From assembly GCA_013115145.1 (NCBI GenBank), contig JAAPAO010000386.1:1-30820 (forward strand): 30,820 bases of DNA. Reading direction: 5' to 3'. Under the pieces are notes generated by a model, which was not told the DNA's origin, made no database searches, and saw only the letters and a program-made list of their open reading frames with translations. Every line of letters starts with the position of its first letter. Within the stretch, counting starts at the first letter, position 1. Below, one piece after another: positions 1 through 9,049 of this stretch. This DNA comes from Perkinsus chesapeaki (Eukaryota > Perkinsozoa > Perkinsida > Perkinsidae). The position numbers and the translations under genes were made by a program.

Positions 1-721
1 TGGTACGAAATATGTTTATAGCTTGGATCACATCGAACTTCATACCATGATGAAAGCACATTGTCACCCGACATGAAGCGATGCGCGATATGAGGTGCGT
101 GAGTTAAATGCGGCGAAGAAGTTCTTGGCGAGTGACACCTCTATTAATGTAAGACGAGGAATGGTTAGCAGTGTAGCTTTTTCGATGAGGAATTTCCGAC
201 ACTTTTTGTTCCCGTTCGTTGGGTGAAGGTGCGCGAATTTTGAACCCACCGATGTAGAGCTACGAATCATTAGATCGGGAATCTGATTCCCATCACGTTC
301 AAGCGGTAGTTTGAACTCGAAACTTTCATAAAGAAGATTTTCATTACCCGGCTGCTTTTTAGGTGAGACCTTCGTTTGCGCGTTTCCTGTATCTTCCAAA
401 GTCCACTGAGAATATCTCGAAAGAGGCGCGCATCGCGGAAGGATAGAATGCCATTGGGGTTGATCAAGGTGAGGTCGTTGGCCTACGGAAATATTTCTGA
501 CGCATCCTGGAGGAGAATTGGTTCAGCGTCGAAATATCTACCAGACTTTTGCAGAGACGGCCTGAAGTCTCCATTTTTGAACCGCAGTAGGAAACGAGAA
601 CCGACGAGAGTCTGCCGGAAATTTGCCAAGTCTTGTCGCATCCGTCTGCCGAGCATAAATAGAGCGTCGCCGAGTGCAGATGTCGTGGAGAGGTTTGTCT
701 ATAAATTATTTTTTAGTTGTG
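1..721 (-). pseudogene. Decayed protein-coding fragment, family unknown
   Basis: On the minus strand a coding-like reading runs from about 720 down to the window edge but changes frame. About 660-485 reads RRMRQDLANF and GSRFLLRFKNGDFRPSLQ. It meets an in-frame TAG near 482 and continues as ANDLTLINPNGILSFRDARL to about 400. A second frame then carries ENLLYESFEFKLPLERDG and LTLIEVSLAKNFFAAF to about 110. A third frame at 105-1 reads LTHLISRIASCRVT and KFDVIQAI. The last block recurs at 5184-5286 with mostly synonymous changes, so that frame was once selected as protein. The TAG could hide a short intron, but the frame changes argue for decay. I do not recognise the family; a dead transposon or a broken host gene are both possible. 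Confidence 0.45.
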
Positions 722-1313
722 GATGATATGACAAGTTCACTCTGGACCCAAGACACTTGAGAATGGCAAAGTGAAGGTTGCTGACGAAAGCCGAGGAATG
801 TAAGTGAGGGGGGGCTATTATAAGCTCATAGATTTCAATGCTTTCGCGTATTCGTCTTGAATTAATTATTCCTCATCGCCTTACCCCTTTTACCAGGTTA
901 ATCGTAGGCATTATGGGGGGTCTCGCTCTCGCGGGTTAAGGAGGCCTCGGCGTGGATTTGGTAAATCATATGAAGTATATATTATGAATTATGCAGAAAA
1001 TTTCTCACTTGCGTATTCTTGTATTCTTGTACCGATGCGACTCGTGAGGCAAAATTCCCACAATATCAGATGAAAATTTGTTCATTCCGTGCGCGCCCTA
1101 TAGTAGAATATCTGATATGGATACCCTAAGCAAACCCAGAAAGTACTGGAGCTAGTTATATAAGTTCGAAGCGCCACTTGACCTGCCTCTAATTAATTAC
1201 AGTCTGGTAAAAAAATTGTCCAGCGCCGATCTGAATGTGATGTAGGTCGAGTCTGAGGATGAAAATGGTAGCACTAGATCAGAAATTTGTTGCTCTTTCC
1301 ATTGGTATACGAT

Positions 1314-1511
1314 TCACCTGCGCACGGTCCCTATCCCCTGAGAGATTAGAATCTTAAAAAATTTCTGGCGGCCCAACGTAAATTTTCGAACCTTAATCTC
1401 GCATTTCTCCGCAACCTGATCGAATCTGACATCATCCAAGACACCGTTGTAATCAGGATGCCATGCACTTTCGATTGGTGCTTGAACCTCCCGGAGTTGG
1501 TGAAGTTTCAA
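1314..1511 (-). pseudogene. Possible decayed coding fragment, 65 codons
   Basis: An open frame on the minus strand contains a protein-like stretch (ESAWHPDYNGVLDDVRFDQV, then EKCEIKVRKFTLGRQKFF). It has no recognised domain and no paralogue in the window. It lies upstream, on the same strand, of the broken fragment at 1-721 and could belong to the same decayed gene. The opposite strand at 1463-1702 is also open but repetitive (TCTAGACTTCGTC-type repeats around 1560-1600) and looks unlike protein. Chance cannot be excluded. Confidence 0.2.
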
Positions 1512-1652
1512 AAAATCGCCTTTTTGGGTGCTTCAACCATCTAAAAATGAAGCGCAGCGCAAAGACTTCGTCTAGACTTCGTCAAAGACGTCTAGACTTC
1601 GGTGTCAGGAACCAACCAGCTCAGTTGATTCGAGTAAAAATGTCTGGCTGGA

Positions 1653-1925
1653 ACAGGCAATGCATTTCCGTTGAATACAATAAAGCTTATCAGATAAACT
1701 GAAAAAGAGTAGTCAAGAACGGTTTTACTGTCCCTTGTTAAATGCGTGAGTGATCACCAGCTCAGGGCGATAGTATCCGAATCATAATTACAATAAATCG
1801 GCTTTTGTTTGTCCTGTCATCCAGGCTCGGCGGTCGGCGACCGCCGGTCGCGCGACCGCGGACTAGGGCGAACGAAGTGCCAATCATGGAAAATGGTTTT
1901 TCGAGCGCTGGTCGCAGCCGGCACA
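1653..1925 (-). repeat. Relic third copy of the secreted-protein promoter and first codons
   Basis: This stretch aligns by eye with the 5' flank of the gene at 2470-2973 (positions 2966-3215). Shared blocks include ATAAAGCTTAT, AGATAAACTGAAAAAGAG, GAGTGATCA, AGGGCGAACGAA and GGTTTT..CGAGCGCT. On the minus strand it even keeps a start reading MHC, like the neighbour's MHC, but the frame ends after about 14 codons and the rest of the gene is absent. It is best read as a third tandem unit whose coding part was lost, leaving promoter and leader. The 1828-1858 part is rich in GGTCGCG/CGCGACC and can fold on itself. Confidence 0.6.
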
Positions 1926-2253
1926 TTGGCGCGGGGGACACGAACTGTGCTATTTAAAGTGTAACGCGCGGTTAAAGATACCTGTATATTCTATACCCAC
2001 TTCCTGGGACGGGTGGCCCGGGCAACCGGTTTAAGGGCAAGATTCGTTTTAGCCTGTCGAATTTCGGCTGGGCTTCTCGTGGTACAGATTCTTTACTAGA
2101 GAGAGTCCACTGAAGATTCCACGATTAAGTAATCTGTGCTGAGCGAGTCCAGCAATCGTTCAATGCAAGGAAAGACTCGGATTAAACATAGACGCGTGCC
2201 TTGCCTGGTCCGATACAGGATCGTAAAAGCAGGGAAGTAGGCTAATAATTATG
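1926..2253. other. Intergenic, no gene seen
   Basis: No convincing reading frame on either strand. It lies between the relic promoter copy and the paired hairpins downstream of the secreted-protein gene. Confidence 0.5.
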
Positions 2254-2324
2254 CCTCAATAGGCCGGGTGTAAAATTTACACCCAGCCTATTGAGGGACT
2301 GAGGGATTTACACTGTAAATCCCT
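2254..2324. repeat. Pair of single-nucleotide-centre inverted repeats
   Basis: Two hairpins lie back to back. The first (2254-2296) has 21-nt arms around a single A at 2275 with one mismatch, which would be a G-U pair in RNA. The second (2302-2324) has perfect 11-nt arms (AGGGATTTACA) around a single C at 2313. The arm sequences of the two are unrelated apart from the TTTACA core. They lie about 150 nt beyond the stop codon of the minus-strand gene ending at 2470, so they could sit in or near its 3' end. Confidence 0.9.
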
Positions 2325-2429
2325 AACTCGGTAAACACTAAAATAAACTCAAGGCTGCTATAGGTTCAATGTCACTTCATTATCGGCAAATCAAATGCAA
2401 ATGTTACAACTATCAAAATCTAATTAAAT

Positions 2430-2455
2430 CTCGGCAGCCACGTGGACTTGCCGAG
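2430..2455 (-). promoter_or_regulatory. Conserved hairpin in the 3' UTR of the first secreted-protein gene
   Basis: CTCGGCA (2430-2436) pairs with TGCCGAG (2449-2455), with a partly self-complementary CCACGTGG in the loop. It begins 14 nt past the stop codon. The same hairpin, at the same distance from the stop, follows the paralogue at 3843-4313, while much of the surrounding UTR has diverged. That points to an RNA-level or 3'-end processing role, though recent shared ancestry alone could also explain it. Confidence 0.55.
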
Positions 2456-2469
2456 GACATCCTTCGACT

Positions 2470-2973
2470 TTAATGGACGCCACCAGCAAGATGATACACC
2501 ACGACTCCTGCCCAAACAATCCAGCTTCCGGCGATAACTCCACTCTGGTTAGACCTGCTCACATCCCTCAGGTTGCCGCTTGGAGGACCAGTCGTGCTTG
2601 TCGTTGATGGCGAAAGCACTTCCTCCTCTAAGGGAATAGTCATGGACTGCAGGAACTCCATAAAAGTCGGAGTCCCTTCTGAACCGGGAGATGGTTCTAT
2701 GGTGTCAGACGAGTCGAAGCTATGCTGGAGATCTTCCCAAGCCTGTTCCATCGGTGAAGCCGTAGTAGGAGACAGAACCAATTCGCTGAGCCTGTCAGCT
2801 ATAGACTTGGTCGTCGTCGCCGGAAGGATGGCAGTAGTGTAAGGGCCGGGGGTGGTGTCATTGCTTGAAGGGTAGTCTTGAAGGTGGTCAGATAACCAGT
2901 CCATGTTCAGATCGTCGAACAATGTTGCAACAACTAGGCGGAGCATAGTTAACCAGAGCACGAAGCAATGCAT
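2470..2973 (-). CDS. Small secreted or surface Ser/Thr-rich protein, paralogue 1
   Basis: A single-exon frame of 167 residues. It starts with a hydrophobic stretch typical of a signal peptide (LWLTMLRLVVATLF). A central region is rich in Ser, Thr, Pro and acidic residues (residues about 35-140), and a hydrophobic C-terminus (GSWIVWAGVVVYHLAGG) could be a membrane anchor or a GPI-attachment signal. It shares SIA[DE]RL[SA]ELV and SPMEQAW[EK]DLQ with its tandem neighbour at 3843-4313, which confirms the frame. Similarity extends through the upstream 250 nt and a hairpin just after the stop. The family is not one I recognise and looks lineage-specific. The Thr runs (ATTTKS, TTSTTG) could be O-glycosylated. 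No catalytic motif is visible. Confidence 0.8.
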   Translation of the reverse strand: MHCFVLWLTMLRLVVATLFDDLNMDWLSDHLQDYPSSNDTTPGPYTTAILPATTTKSIADRLSELVLSPTTASPMEQAWEDLQHSFDSSDTIEPSPGSEGTPTFMEFLQSMTIPLEEEVLSPSTTSTTGPPSGNLRDVSRSNQSGVIAGSWIVWAGVVVYHLAGGVH

Positions 2974-3225
2974 TTTGCTTGAATATGATAAAGCTTATAA
3001 GATAAACTGAAAAAGAGCAGTCAAGAACAGTTTTATTGTCCGTCATCGAATGCATGAGTGATCAAGTTCAGGGTCATACTATCCGAGTCATTATTACGAT
3101 AAAGCATTGCTCATCCTGTTATTTGAGGTCGGCGGTCGCGCGGTCGGGTGGTCGCGGGCCAGGGCGAACGAAATGTCAATCGTGGAAAACGGTTTTCGAG
3201 CGCTCTGGCGTTTCCCGTCGCAACG
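2974..3225 (-). promoter_or_regulatory. Conserved 5' flank of paralogue 1
   Basis: This 250-nt flank is shared, with substitutions and small indels, with 1660-1925 and more weakly with 4400-4520. A GGTCGCG-rich block and the block GGGCGAACGAAATGTCAATC, followed by GGAAAACGGTTTTCGAGCGCT, are the best kept. It presumably holds the promoter and 5' leader of the gene reading leftward from 2973. If the organism trans-splices a leader, the acceptor would lie here too, but I cannot place it. Confidence 0.5.
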
Positions 3226-3801
3226 CTCCATGTGCGGCTGTCTGACAGCTGCTGTCGAAGTGGGGAATTGCAATGCAGGCCACCGGCCAGCGTTGCTGCT
3301 TGTTGCGGCCCACTCAGACGGTCTGGCTAAGAGAGGATCAACCTGACCGGTCGCTATCAGCGGTTTATATCTTATAGCGCTAGTTTATGTCTTGTGAAGC
3401 TTATAACGACTCGTTCTAAACTTTAACCGATGCCGATACCACTGTTGCAGTAACAGGGCTACTGTAGCACTGAAGAGCTGCTCTTCAAGAGCACATAATC
3501 AGTGATTATTGGTCATTCCTCTAATCGACAGGCCTAAGAGATCGTCTTTAGTTAGTTTCTCATCATCAGGGATTCGGGTTTCACGGGGGCGTGACGTCCC
3601 GGACGTCCATCCCAACGTGAAACCTCCAAGGTTAGCCTCGGGCTTCATCCCCCATAAAAACTAAACGGCTTGTATGTATTTTATACTATGAACTTGCGTG
3701 AGCACTAAAATAAACTCAAGAACATAACTCATATAAATCGTTTTATCCCGTCGACGAAAACTCATGGTGCAAAATGTGACAATAATCCAATCTTAATTAC
3801 T
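3226..3801. other. Intergenic DNA between the two paralogues
   Basis: No gene seen. It contains GAAGAG/CTCTTC arms around 3473-3487 and GTTTCACG/CGTGAAAC arms flanking about 30 nt of GC-rich sequence around 3578-3625. The right part (about 3700-3730) shares CACTAAAATAAACTCAAG with 2337-2354, so the duplication unit includes the 3' flank. Short open frames at 3036-3346 run through the conserved promoter and look spurious. Confidence 0.5.
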
Positions 3802-3828
3802 CTTCGGCAGCCTCGTGGACTTGCCGAG
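3802..3828 (-). promoter_or_regulatory. Conserved hairpin in the 3' UTR of the second secreted-protein gene
   Basis: CTTCGGCA at 3802-3809 and TGCCGAG at 3822-3828 form the counterpart of the hairpin at 2430-2455. The stem is slightly altered and the loop is almost the same. It also begins 14 nt downstream of the stop codon. The preserved position in two genes is the main evidence. Confidence 0.55.
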
Positions 3829-3842
3829 CACCCTCATCGACC

Positions 3843-4313
3843 TCAACGACGACCACCGTTGCCAAGGTGTACAACTGCTATTACCAACCACACCAGCCAG
3901 CTCCTCCCGACAGCTCCGGTAGCTTTAGCGTAGCTCACCCTCAAGTACCCGCTCGAAGGAGTAGTCGTACTTGTCGTTGAAGCTGATAGATCCTCTTCAG
4001 AGAGAATCGTGATTGACATCAGCTCTTCCTCAAAGGAAGGAGTCTCACTCTCCGACAAGTCCAGACGATCTTGAAGGTCCTTCCAAGCTTGCTCCATTGG
4101 GGAGGGAGTGGTTGCTGGTGATACCAATTCCGCGAGCCGTTCGGCAATAGACTTAGTAGTCGTCGCTAGCTCAGGCACTATGGTAGTCATTACGAAACCG
4201 GCAGTGGTGTCGTTGTCCAACCCGTAGCCGAAGGGCGGCTCCACCTCGATCCCGTCGAAGAATGAGCCGCCAACCACGTACACCATAGTTAGCCAAATCG
4301 CGATAGAGTACAT
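3843..4313 (-). CDS. Small secreted or surface Ser/Thr-rich protein, paralogue 2
   Basis: A single-exon frame of 156 residues, a tandem paralogue of the gene at 2470-2973 and on the same strand. It has the same plan. The signal peptide includes IWLTMVYVVGGSFFDG. An acidic Ser/Thr-rich body contains ATTTKSIAERLAELVSPATT and SPMEQAWKDLQ. The C-terminus is hydrophobic (SWLVWLVIAVVHLGNGG). Conserved positions cluster in the SIAERL...PMEQAW...DLQ block, which is predicted helical and may be the functional core. The N-terminal 20 residues after the signal and the region after the core are much more diverged. This pattern fits a rapidly evolving exposed protein. Function unknown. Confidence 0.8.
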   Translation of the reverse strand: MYSIAIWLTMVYVVGGSFFDGIEVEPPFGYGLDNDTTAGFVMTTIVPELATTTKSIAERLAELVSPATTPSPMEQAWKDLQDRLDLSESETPSFEEELMSITILSEEDLSASTTSTTTPSSGYLRVSYAKATGAVGRSWLVWLVIAVVHLGNGGRR

Positions 4314-5174
4314 TTAGATTTAGTCTAATGAACTGAAAACTGTACGAATAACATCCAGTGCCATCCTCAGTCACATTCAGGAAATCTAAATCCGCCGGCT
4401 CACAATAACGTCTAGTTAATGCACTAAAACGTTATTCATTTCCCAACCTCGACGGCTGCGGTCGCGGACAGGGGCGAGCGAAATATGATATCTGGAAATG
4501 GGCAAGTTTCGAGCGCCTCGGAAACACTCCTTTGGCCCCCGTCAATGAGTCTCAATGAGGGCTCATTGCAGATTAGTTAGAGCAAGCGCAATTAACGGGA
4601 GGTTCTAGCCCTGACGAGCGCTGTAGTGCCATTACAGGGGCAACCCATTGAACTGGGGCGATCTACTGAGATACAATCGGGCCCCTGCAGTAGCGGAGTA
4701 TCGAGCTCAATGAACGTTTTTTAAATTGTACATTGAGTCTAGTATTTTGTATTCGTTGAAGTCACAACGGTATCTAGGAGCAACTCCTACAGAAATGTCG
4801 CGACTCGCGAGTGATACTCGCGAATTTTATTCATATCAGTAGCTAAGATGTCGTATTACATATTGAGCATATCTGTGCAGTTTTCTATGTCTACCATCTC
4901 TAATGCTGTATAGATTATACAGTATAATACTCTCTTATTGCTCAGATACCTCCTCACTTCGCAGTGCTGCAAGTTGGATTGAAGACCCTTATTAAGGGTC
5001 CCTTGAGGGCTTTAACGTAATTGTTCTCTCCGTCTATACCAGACATACGTTTCTACTGCAAAATAGTAACCATCGAGTTGGTTAATAGCTTTACATTCGT
5101 CGAGTCGATCAGACTATGTTAGTCCGAATCGTGCTGCTCGATCGAGTAGAGCAAAAGGAGTTGAGAAGCTTAAG
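4314..5174. other. Intergenic DNA with a faint promoter-repeat copy
   Basis: 4400-4520 keeps weak similarity to the 5' flanks at 1660-1925 and 2974-3225 (GGTCGCGGACAGGGGCGAGCGAAAT, GGAAAT.GG, TTTCGAGCGC). That supports its role as the upstream region of paralogue 2. The rest has no gene I can support. At 4984-5000 there is a perfect 8+1+8 inverted repeat, GACCCTTA-T-TAAGGGTC, and CTCGCGAG-type palindromes lie near 4803-4825. Confidence 0.5.
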
Positions 5175-5324
5175 TTAAGGGGAGATGATACGAAGTTTGA
5201 TAGCTTGGATCACGTCGAACTCGATTCCATGACGAGAATGTATTGTCACGCGACAGGAAGCGATGCGCGATATGACGTGCGTGAGAAAGAGATATGGTCT
5301 GGATTCCATATCTCTCTCTACCAT
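5175..5324 (-). pseudogene. Second copy of the conserved coding fragment
   Basis: A 49-codon minus-strand frame (Met at 5324, TAA at 5175) contains LTHVISRIASCRVT and GIEFDVIQAI. It matches the third-frame block at 1-105 (LTHLISRIASCRVT, KFDVIQAI). Of the codon differences between the copies, about half are third-position synonymous changes (TCA/TCC, CGG/CGC, GGT/GGA, GAT/GAC, ATA/ATC), the mark of past selection on this frame. A second minus frame through the same DNA is also open but not conserved. The 5290-5319 part is an inverted repeat (AGAGATATGG/CCATATCTCT). It is either a fragment of a dead gene or one exon of an unrecognised gene. Confidence 0.45.
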
Positions 5325-5627
5325 GCGCTGTGTTGGAGAACAGTACTACATTGGCAAAAGCAATGTACCGCATTCGGCCCCCACTCGAATACCTCCTAGC
5401 TATTGCCTGGGAGCATATTACAGCGTTTACATAATTTTTTGACAATTAATATTTGCACAGACCGGTGTATCCTAGACACGCAATGCTTGTTGATGTGCAG
5501 CCTACTGGGCTTCACTAAGGCCCCTTATATAATGCAATAATGAAAGACCATATTGACCGTCTACGCAATGAGTCACTCCGAATAAGCACAGGTTCAAATC
5601 CCGGTTATGGCAGCTTTGGTGAGTATG

Positions 5628-5656
5628 AGGATGTATCTAGGCCCTAGATACATCCT
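5628..5656. repeat. Perfect 14+1+14 inverted repeat
   Basis: The arms AGGATGTATCTAGG and CCTAGATACATCCT flank a single C at 5642. It is intergenic and has no sequence relation to the other inverted repeats in the window. Confidence 0.9.
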
Positions 5657-5976
5657 AGATTCTAGGGATATACTTTATCTTCAGATACTCGGAGGCCTCG
5701 ATCATCACGTTGGGCTACGGCGGAGATGGAAAACTTTCTAAGGCGAAAAGGTAACTTTGCAATTACGCCTTACGATAACCATCTATTGTCGTCCACACTG
5801 TGGAGTACTGTGCGGTTTTTTCCCATCCCAATGCTATTTCGATTTGAAATAGTCACCTCTTTTCGAAGGTTTACATATGACAAATGAGATTATGAGCTAT
5901 TTCATGCTCGCTCAATGTTCTTTGCGCAGGCTGAAGCTCTGCCTTGAAGATAGGAATACATACGAAAAAGGGATAC

Positions 5977-6005
5977 ATGAAGTCACTTTATTAAAGTGAC
6001 TTCAT
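5977..6005. repeat. Perfect 14+1+14 inverted repeat
   Basis: The arms ATGAAGTCACTTTA and TAAAGTGACTTCAT flank a single T at 5991. It is intergenic, 320 nt from the previous one, with the same geometry but different sequence. Confidence 0.9.
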
Positions 6006-6646
6006 TACTGCGGAGTTTATATTCGCAGGGATTTTCGGTTCTCAGAAATTCGCCGTTTATTCTGAGTTACTTCAGGCGAGATTTTGTCGAGCCTCGAAGG
6101 GATCCGTAAAGAAATCGGGGCACTTGAACGATGTAGAGAGGCGCTTGCAAGCGAGACATCACGGGCTGGTGTTCAAGGTGGGTGAGGGAGTAAAAATGAT
6201 AATAATTTTCTCATTTATGAGAGTGCCATGTAAATTAGGCTTTAGAAGGAGTGTGCGACTCAGTGTCTATTGAATAGATAGTATGATACTATTAGTATCT
6301 CTGGAAACCCTCGCGGCATGTAAATCAGCTGATCGACTTGACAGTCGAAGTGCTACGATGCTGCCTACAAACGGTTCCAAGACACGTCACTTGTGAAATA
6401 ACCACTTTCGCGCAGAATGAGAAATGGTTGATAAGTGGAAGCGAACGGTTCTCGTTGGCTACTACTAAGCACATCATAGGCGTCCAGGGTAATGGTCTAT
6501 TGTTCGTAAATTACTACGAATTTCGTGGGTGGGTAAGCGCATTGCATCGAATGCCAGCAAGGGATGAATTTTACTGCAGCTTGCTGGGTTCGTTCGCACA
6601 AGTTTGCAATAGGCATACACCTTCTCGTGAGATTTACTGCTAAGTT

Positions 6647-8982
6647 ATGTTGCCAGGTATTGTAGATGGATTCGAAGATGCTAGAGTATACATAACTAAC
6701 CAGTTACAAAGGATTAAAGTGCAGGTAGATTACTGCGTGATCGATTCAGGATTTCTGAATTCATAATAGAATACTCCATAACTTTCCTAAGAATCTATCG
6801 CTTTCTGAATCAGGAAGCTACGCTGGGCTTAGAGCGCCGATGCTGTGCGAGCATGTGTCGGACTCTTCATGCGAATGTTTTATCAGATAGAAGAAGAATC
6901 AGATGCCACGGAGGAATTCGGGCAGAAATACGGAACCCAGAGTAGCACGGATCTGCGAGCTCGACGAAGCGGCTGCCTCATGCTCTTGCATGAGATGAAG
7001 AAATTGGTGAGTGCCCCAAGATTCAGCCAAGATTACTTTGCCAAATTCTTCGTTCTGCGCACCGCTGCTGTGATGGCAGCAGGCTCCGCTGCCTTCACTA
7101 AAACTTCTAAACGGCTCACTAAAACTGCCTTCACTTAGGGACGGCAGGTTTAGGCTGCTAAGAAGTTGAAAAGTTGGAAAACTAGTTACAGTTAACAGCT
7201 ATCTAAGCTGTTATAAGTTATTAAGATAAGTCATGAAAATACTAACAGTTATAGCTTATAGCCGTTTGTATTTTTATGACGTTCCTACCTTAACGCTTAG
7301 TTGGAAAAAGTTGTTCGACTTGATCTGTTCAAGTTCAGATTGTTCAATCTGCTCCAGCCAGTGTCAGGTGTCAAATACAGTGTCCCTCTAATGTTCAGCA
7401 TTAGAGAGGCACTGTATCTGAATTAGATAATCTGGTGACGCTGGTGCATCTATTTGTCTCACTGCCTTGCCCCAGTGCGATAATCTCATATTTCTAAATG
7501 GAAGCGGCCGACTCTTTGCTTCATGTTGCTTGTGTTACAGATAGGACTGCTATATGGCGAAGTAGAAGAGTTTCGACGAGATTTGAGAATGCACTTGAAG
7601 AGCCAGTTGGCAATTGCGTTACCAAATGCAAATGATGAAGAGGTGAGCTTGCAAGCACTGGACCGATCTGCATTGCAGATTCTGCAAATATACTGCCGCT
7701 ACTGGTGTGTGTGCACTCCTCAGTATTTTAGTTTCTACTGTACTCTTTTAGCTTGAAGAGGCTCTTGATAAAGGCATTGACTTGAGGCAAGTGCTCAAAA
7801 AAAGAAGTTCCACCGGTCGCGTTATGAAACTGCAAGAATTACAAGATCAGTAAGATTCCACTTCTTGACTGTATATGACGTTCGTTATTCTCGGCACTGA
7901 GGGCTAAGCGAAATCCCGTCAGACGATTCTTACAATGTGGCTGTGTGAATGTGTACAGCAGCACGCAGATGCGTAAGGTCATTTCTCTTGCAGGCGATCG
8001 GCGGTCGTTCTTCTGGAGAAGTCAGTTGTGGAAACGCAAGAAATGATGTCCACGCTAGCCGTAGGATTCATTCTGACACCTCTAGCTGCTATTGGCTACT
8101 CTTTAGCTGCTTATAAACCATCAGGGAGGGCTTCTTGATAGTATCGAGTTTGATGTTGTGAATAGCAAATACAATGCAGGTAAGGAGGCTCTGACTGAGG
8201 CAGGCTGCCTCTATGGTGTAATAAGTCTTAAAGTTTAATAAGTTTACTCACGTGTACCTATTCGCAGCGAATTCGTGTCCATTGTGAATAATAGCTAGCA
8301 CTATCTGTCCAACTTTATCGCTAAATCCATGCTTGATAAGCTAGGGTGTTATGTCTCACGAATAGCGAGTGAACAGGTCCTCATGTGCCGTTGTTCCGTC
8401 TTCTACAGTGTGTTTACTACTCGAGGTTTCCTCCCATTGACTCGGGGATGAGGAAATATTGAATAGGAACTAATCAATTACAATCCACTTAACGTCGCAT
8501 TATACATGAACAGCTTTAATGAGTAAAACGTTACGACCTGAGAGATGTATAGACGCGGTGGTCCCGAATTATGCGCCTTATGGTCAGCGAAAGTGGTCCC
8601 CAGATACTAAGTAATAATTTCTCATTGTTTTAGATAAGACATACCGGTCTTTAGTCGATACCAGAAAGAACCAGAGGCGTACTCAGCTGTGTATGCTAGG
8701 CTGCGGCTGTTGCTGCGTGCTTGTCATTGCTCTTATTGTAAGTTGTCATCACACTATGGTATGCAATTGTACAATTGCAAGCATGCAATCACTATGATTT
8801 ACAAAAATCTCTGTAAGTTCTTTCCCATTGTGTATTGGCATAGTATGGGCAGCTGCCGGCATAGATTATATACAAAATACACTAAGTTGTCGAAGCAACC
8901 AGAACATCAACATGAAACAGTATTCAATAGTCCCTTTTTTCAGGTTTTAGTTCTCCTTTTGTTATTCGGTCGTCGCGCATGA
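6647..8982 (+). CDS. Syntaxin-like Qa-SNARE, 8 exons, 226 aa
   Basis: Syntaxins drive membrane fusion by pairing their SNARE helix with R-, Qb- and Qc-SNAREs. I join exons 6647-6724, 6887-7006, 7541-7642, 7752-7849, 7994-8060, 8107-8179, 8634-8737 and 8944-8982. All junctions are GT-AG, phases are consistent, and the frame ends in TGA. The N-terminal half (residues 1-130) is helical and acidic, the place of the Habc-type regulatory domain. The SNARE motif reads LLEKSVVETQEMMSTLALLI followed by NHQGGLLDSIEFDVV, with the zero-layer glutamine at about residue 161 in the usual syntaxin context (.HQG.LLD.IE). A Cys-rich juxtamembrane patch (CMLGCGCCC) leads into a C-terminal tail anchor (about 199-222) ending FGRRA. 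The cysteines are likely palmitoylation sites. Syntaxin assignment is firm; the target membrane is unknown. The second-exon acceptor could instead be at 6819. Confidence 0.85.
7375..7417. repeat. 19-bp-arm inverted repeat in a syntaxin intron
   Basis: The arms 7375-7393 and 7399-7417 match at 17 of 19 positions around a 5-nt loop (TTCAG). It lies inside the 534-nt second intron of the syntaxin gene. Confidence 0.85.
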
Positions 8983-9049
8983 CTCGCACACGAGCACGTT
9001 TTGTTGAGTTGGTTAATTAATATCAGCTTTGGAATATATCCAAAAAGAC

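Larger units (their letters stand above)
5325..6646. other. Intergenic DNA upstream of the syntaxin gene
   Basis: No supported gene. Two perfect single-centre inverted repeats are present, at 5628-5656 (14-nt arms around C5642) and 5977-6005 (14-nt arms around T5991). A GGTTCAAATCC motif at 5591-5601 resembles a Pol III B box, but no tRNA can be folded around it. The frame open at 6338-6643 has no domain or conserved feature and ends just before the syntaxin start, so it is more likely leader or spacer. Confidence 0.5.

Noticed and set aside
376-726. 116-codon arginine-rich plus-strand frame
   Set aside because: It is antisense to a more protein-like minus-strand reading (decayed fragment 1-721) and its Arg/Ser bias is typical of a shadow.
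5591-5601. GGTTCAAATCC as a tRNA or tRNA-derived SINE
   Set aside because: No matching 5' acceptor, D arm or anticodon stem upstream. The similar box at 21217-21227 also lacks them. At most they are isolated B-box-like words.
6338-6643. 101-codon open frame just upstream of the syntaxin gene
   Set aside because: It starts with TTG, has no domain, paralogue or splice support, and abuts the syntaxin start. Probably spacer or leader.
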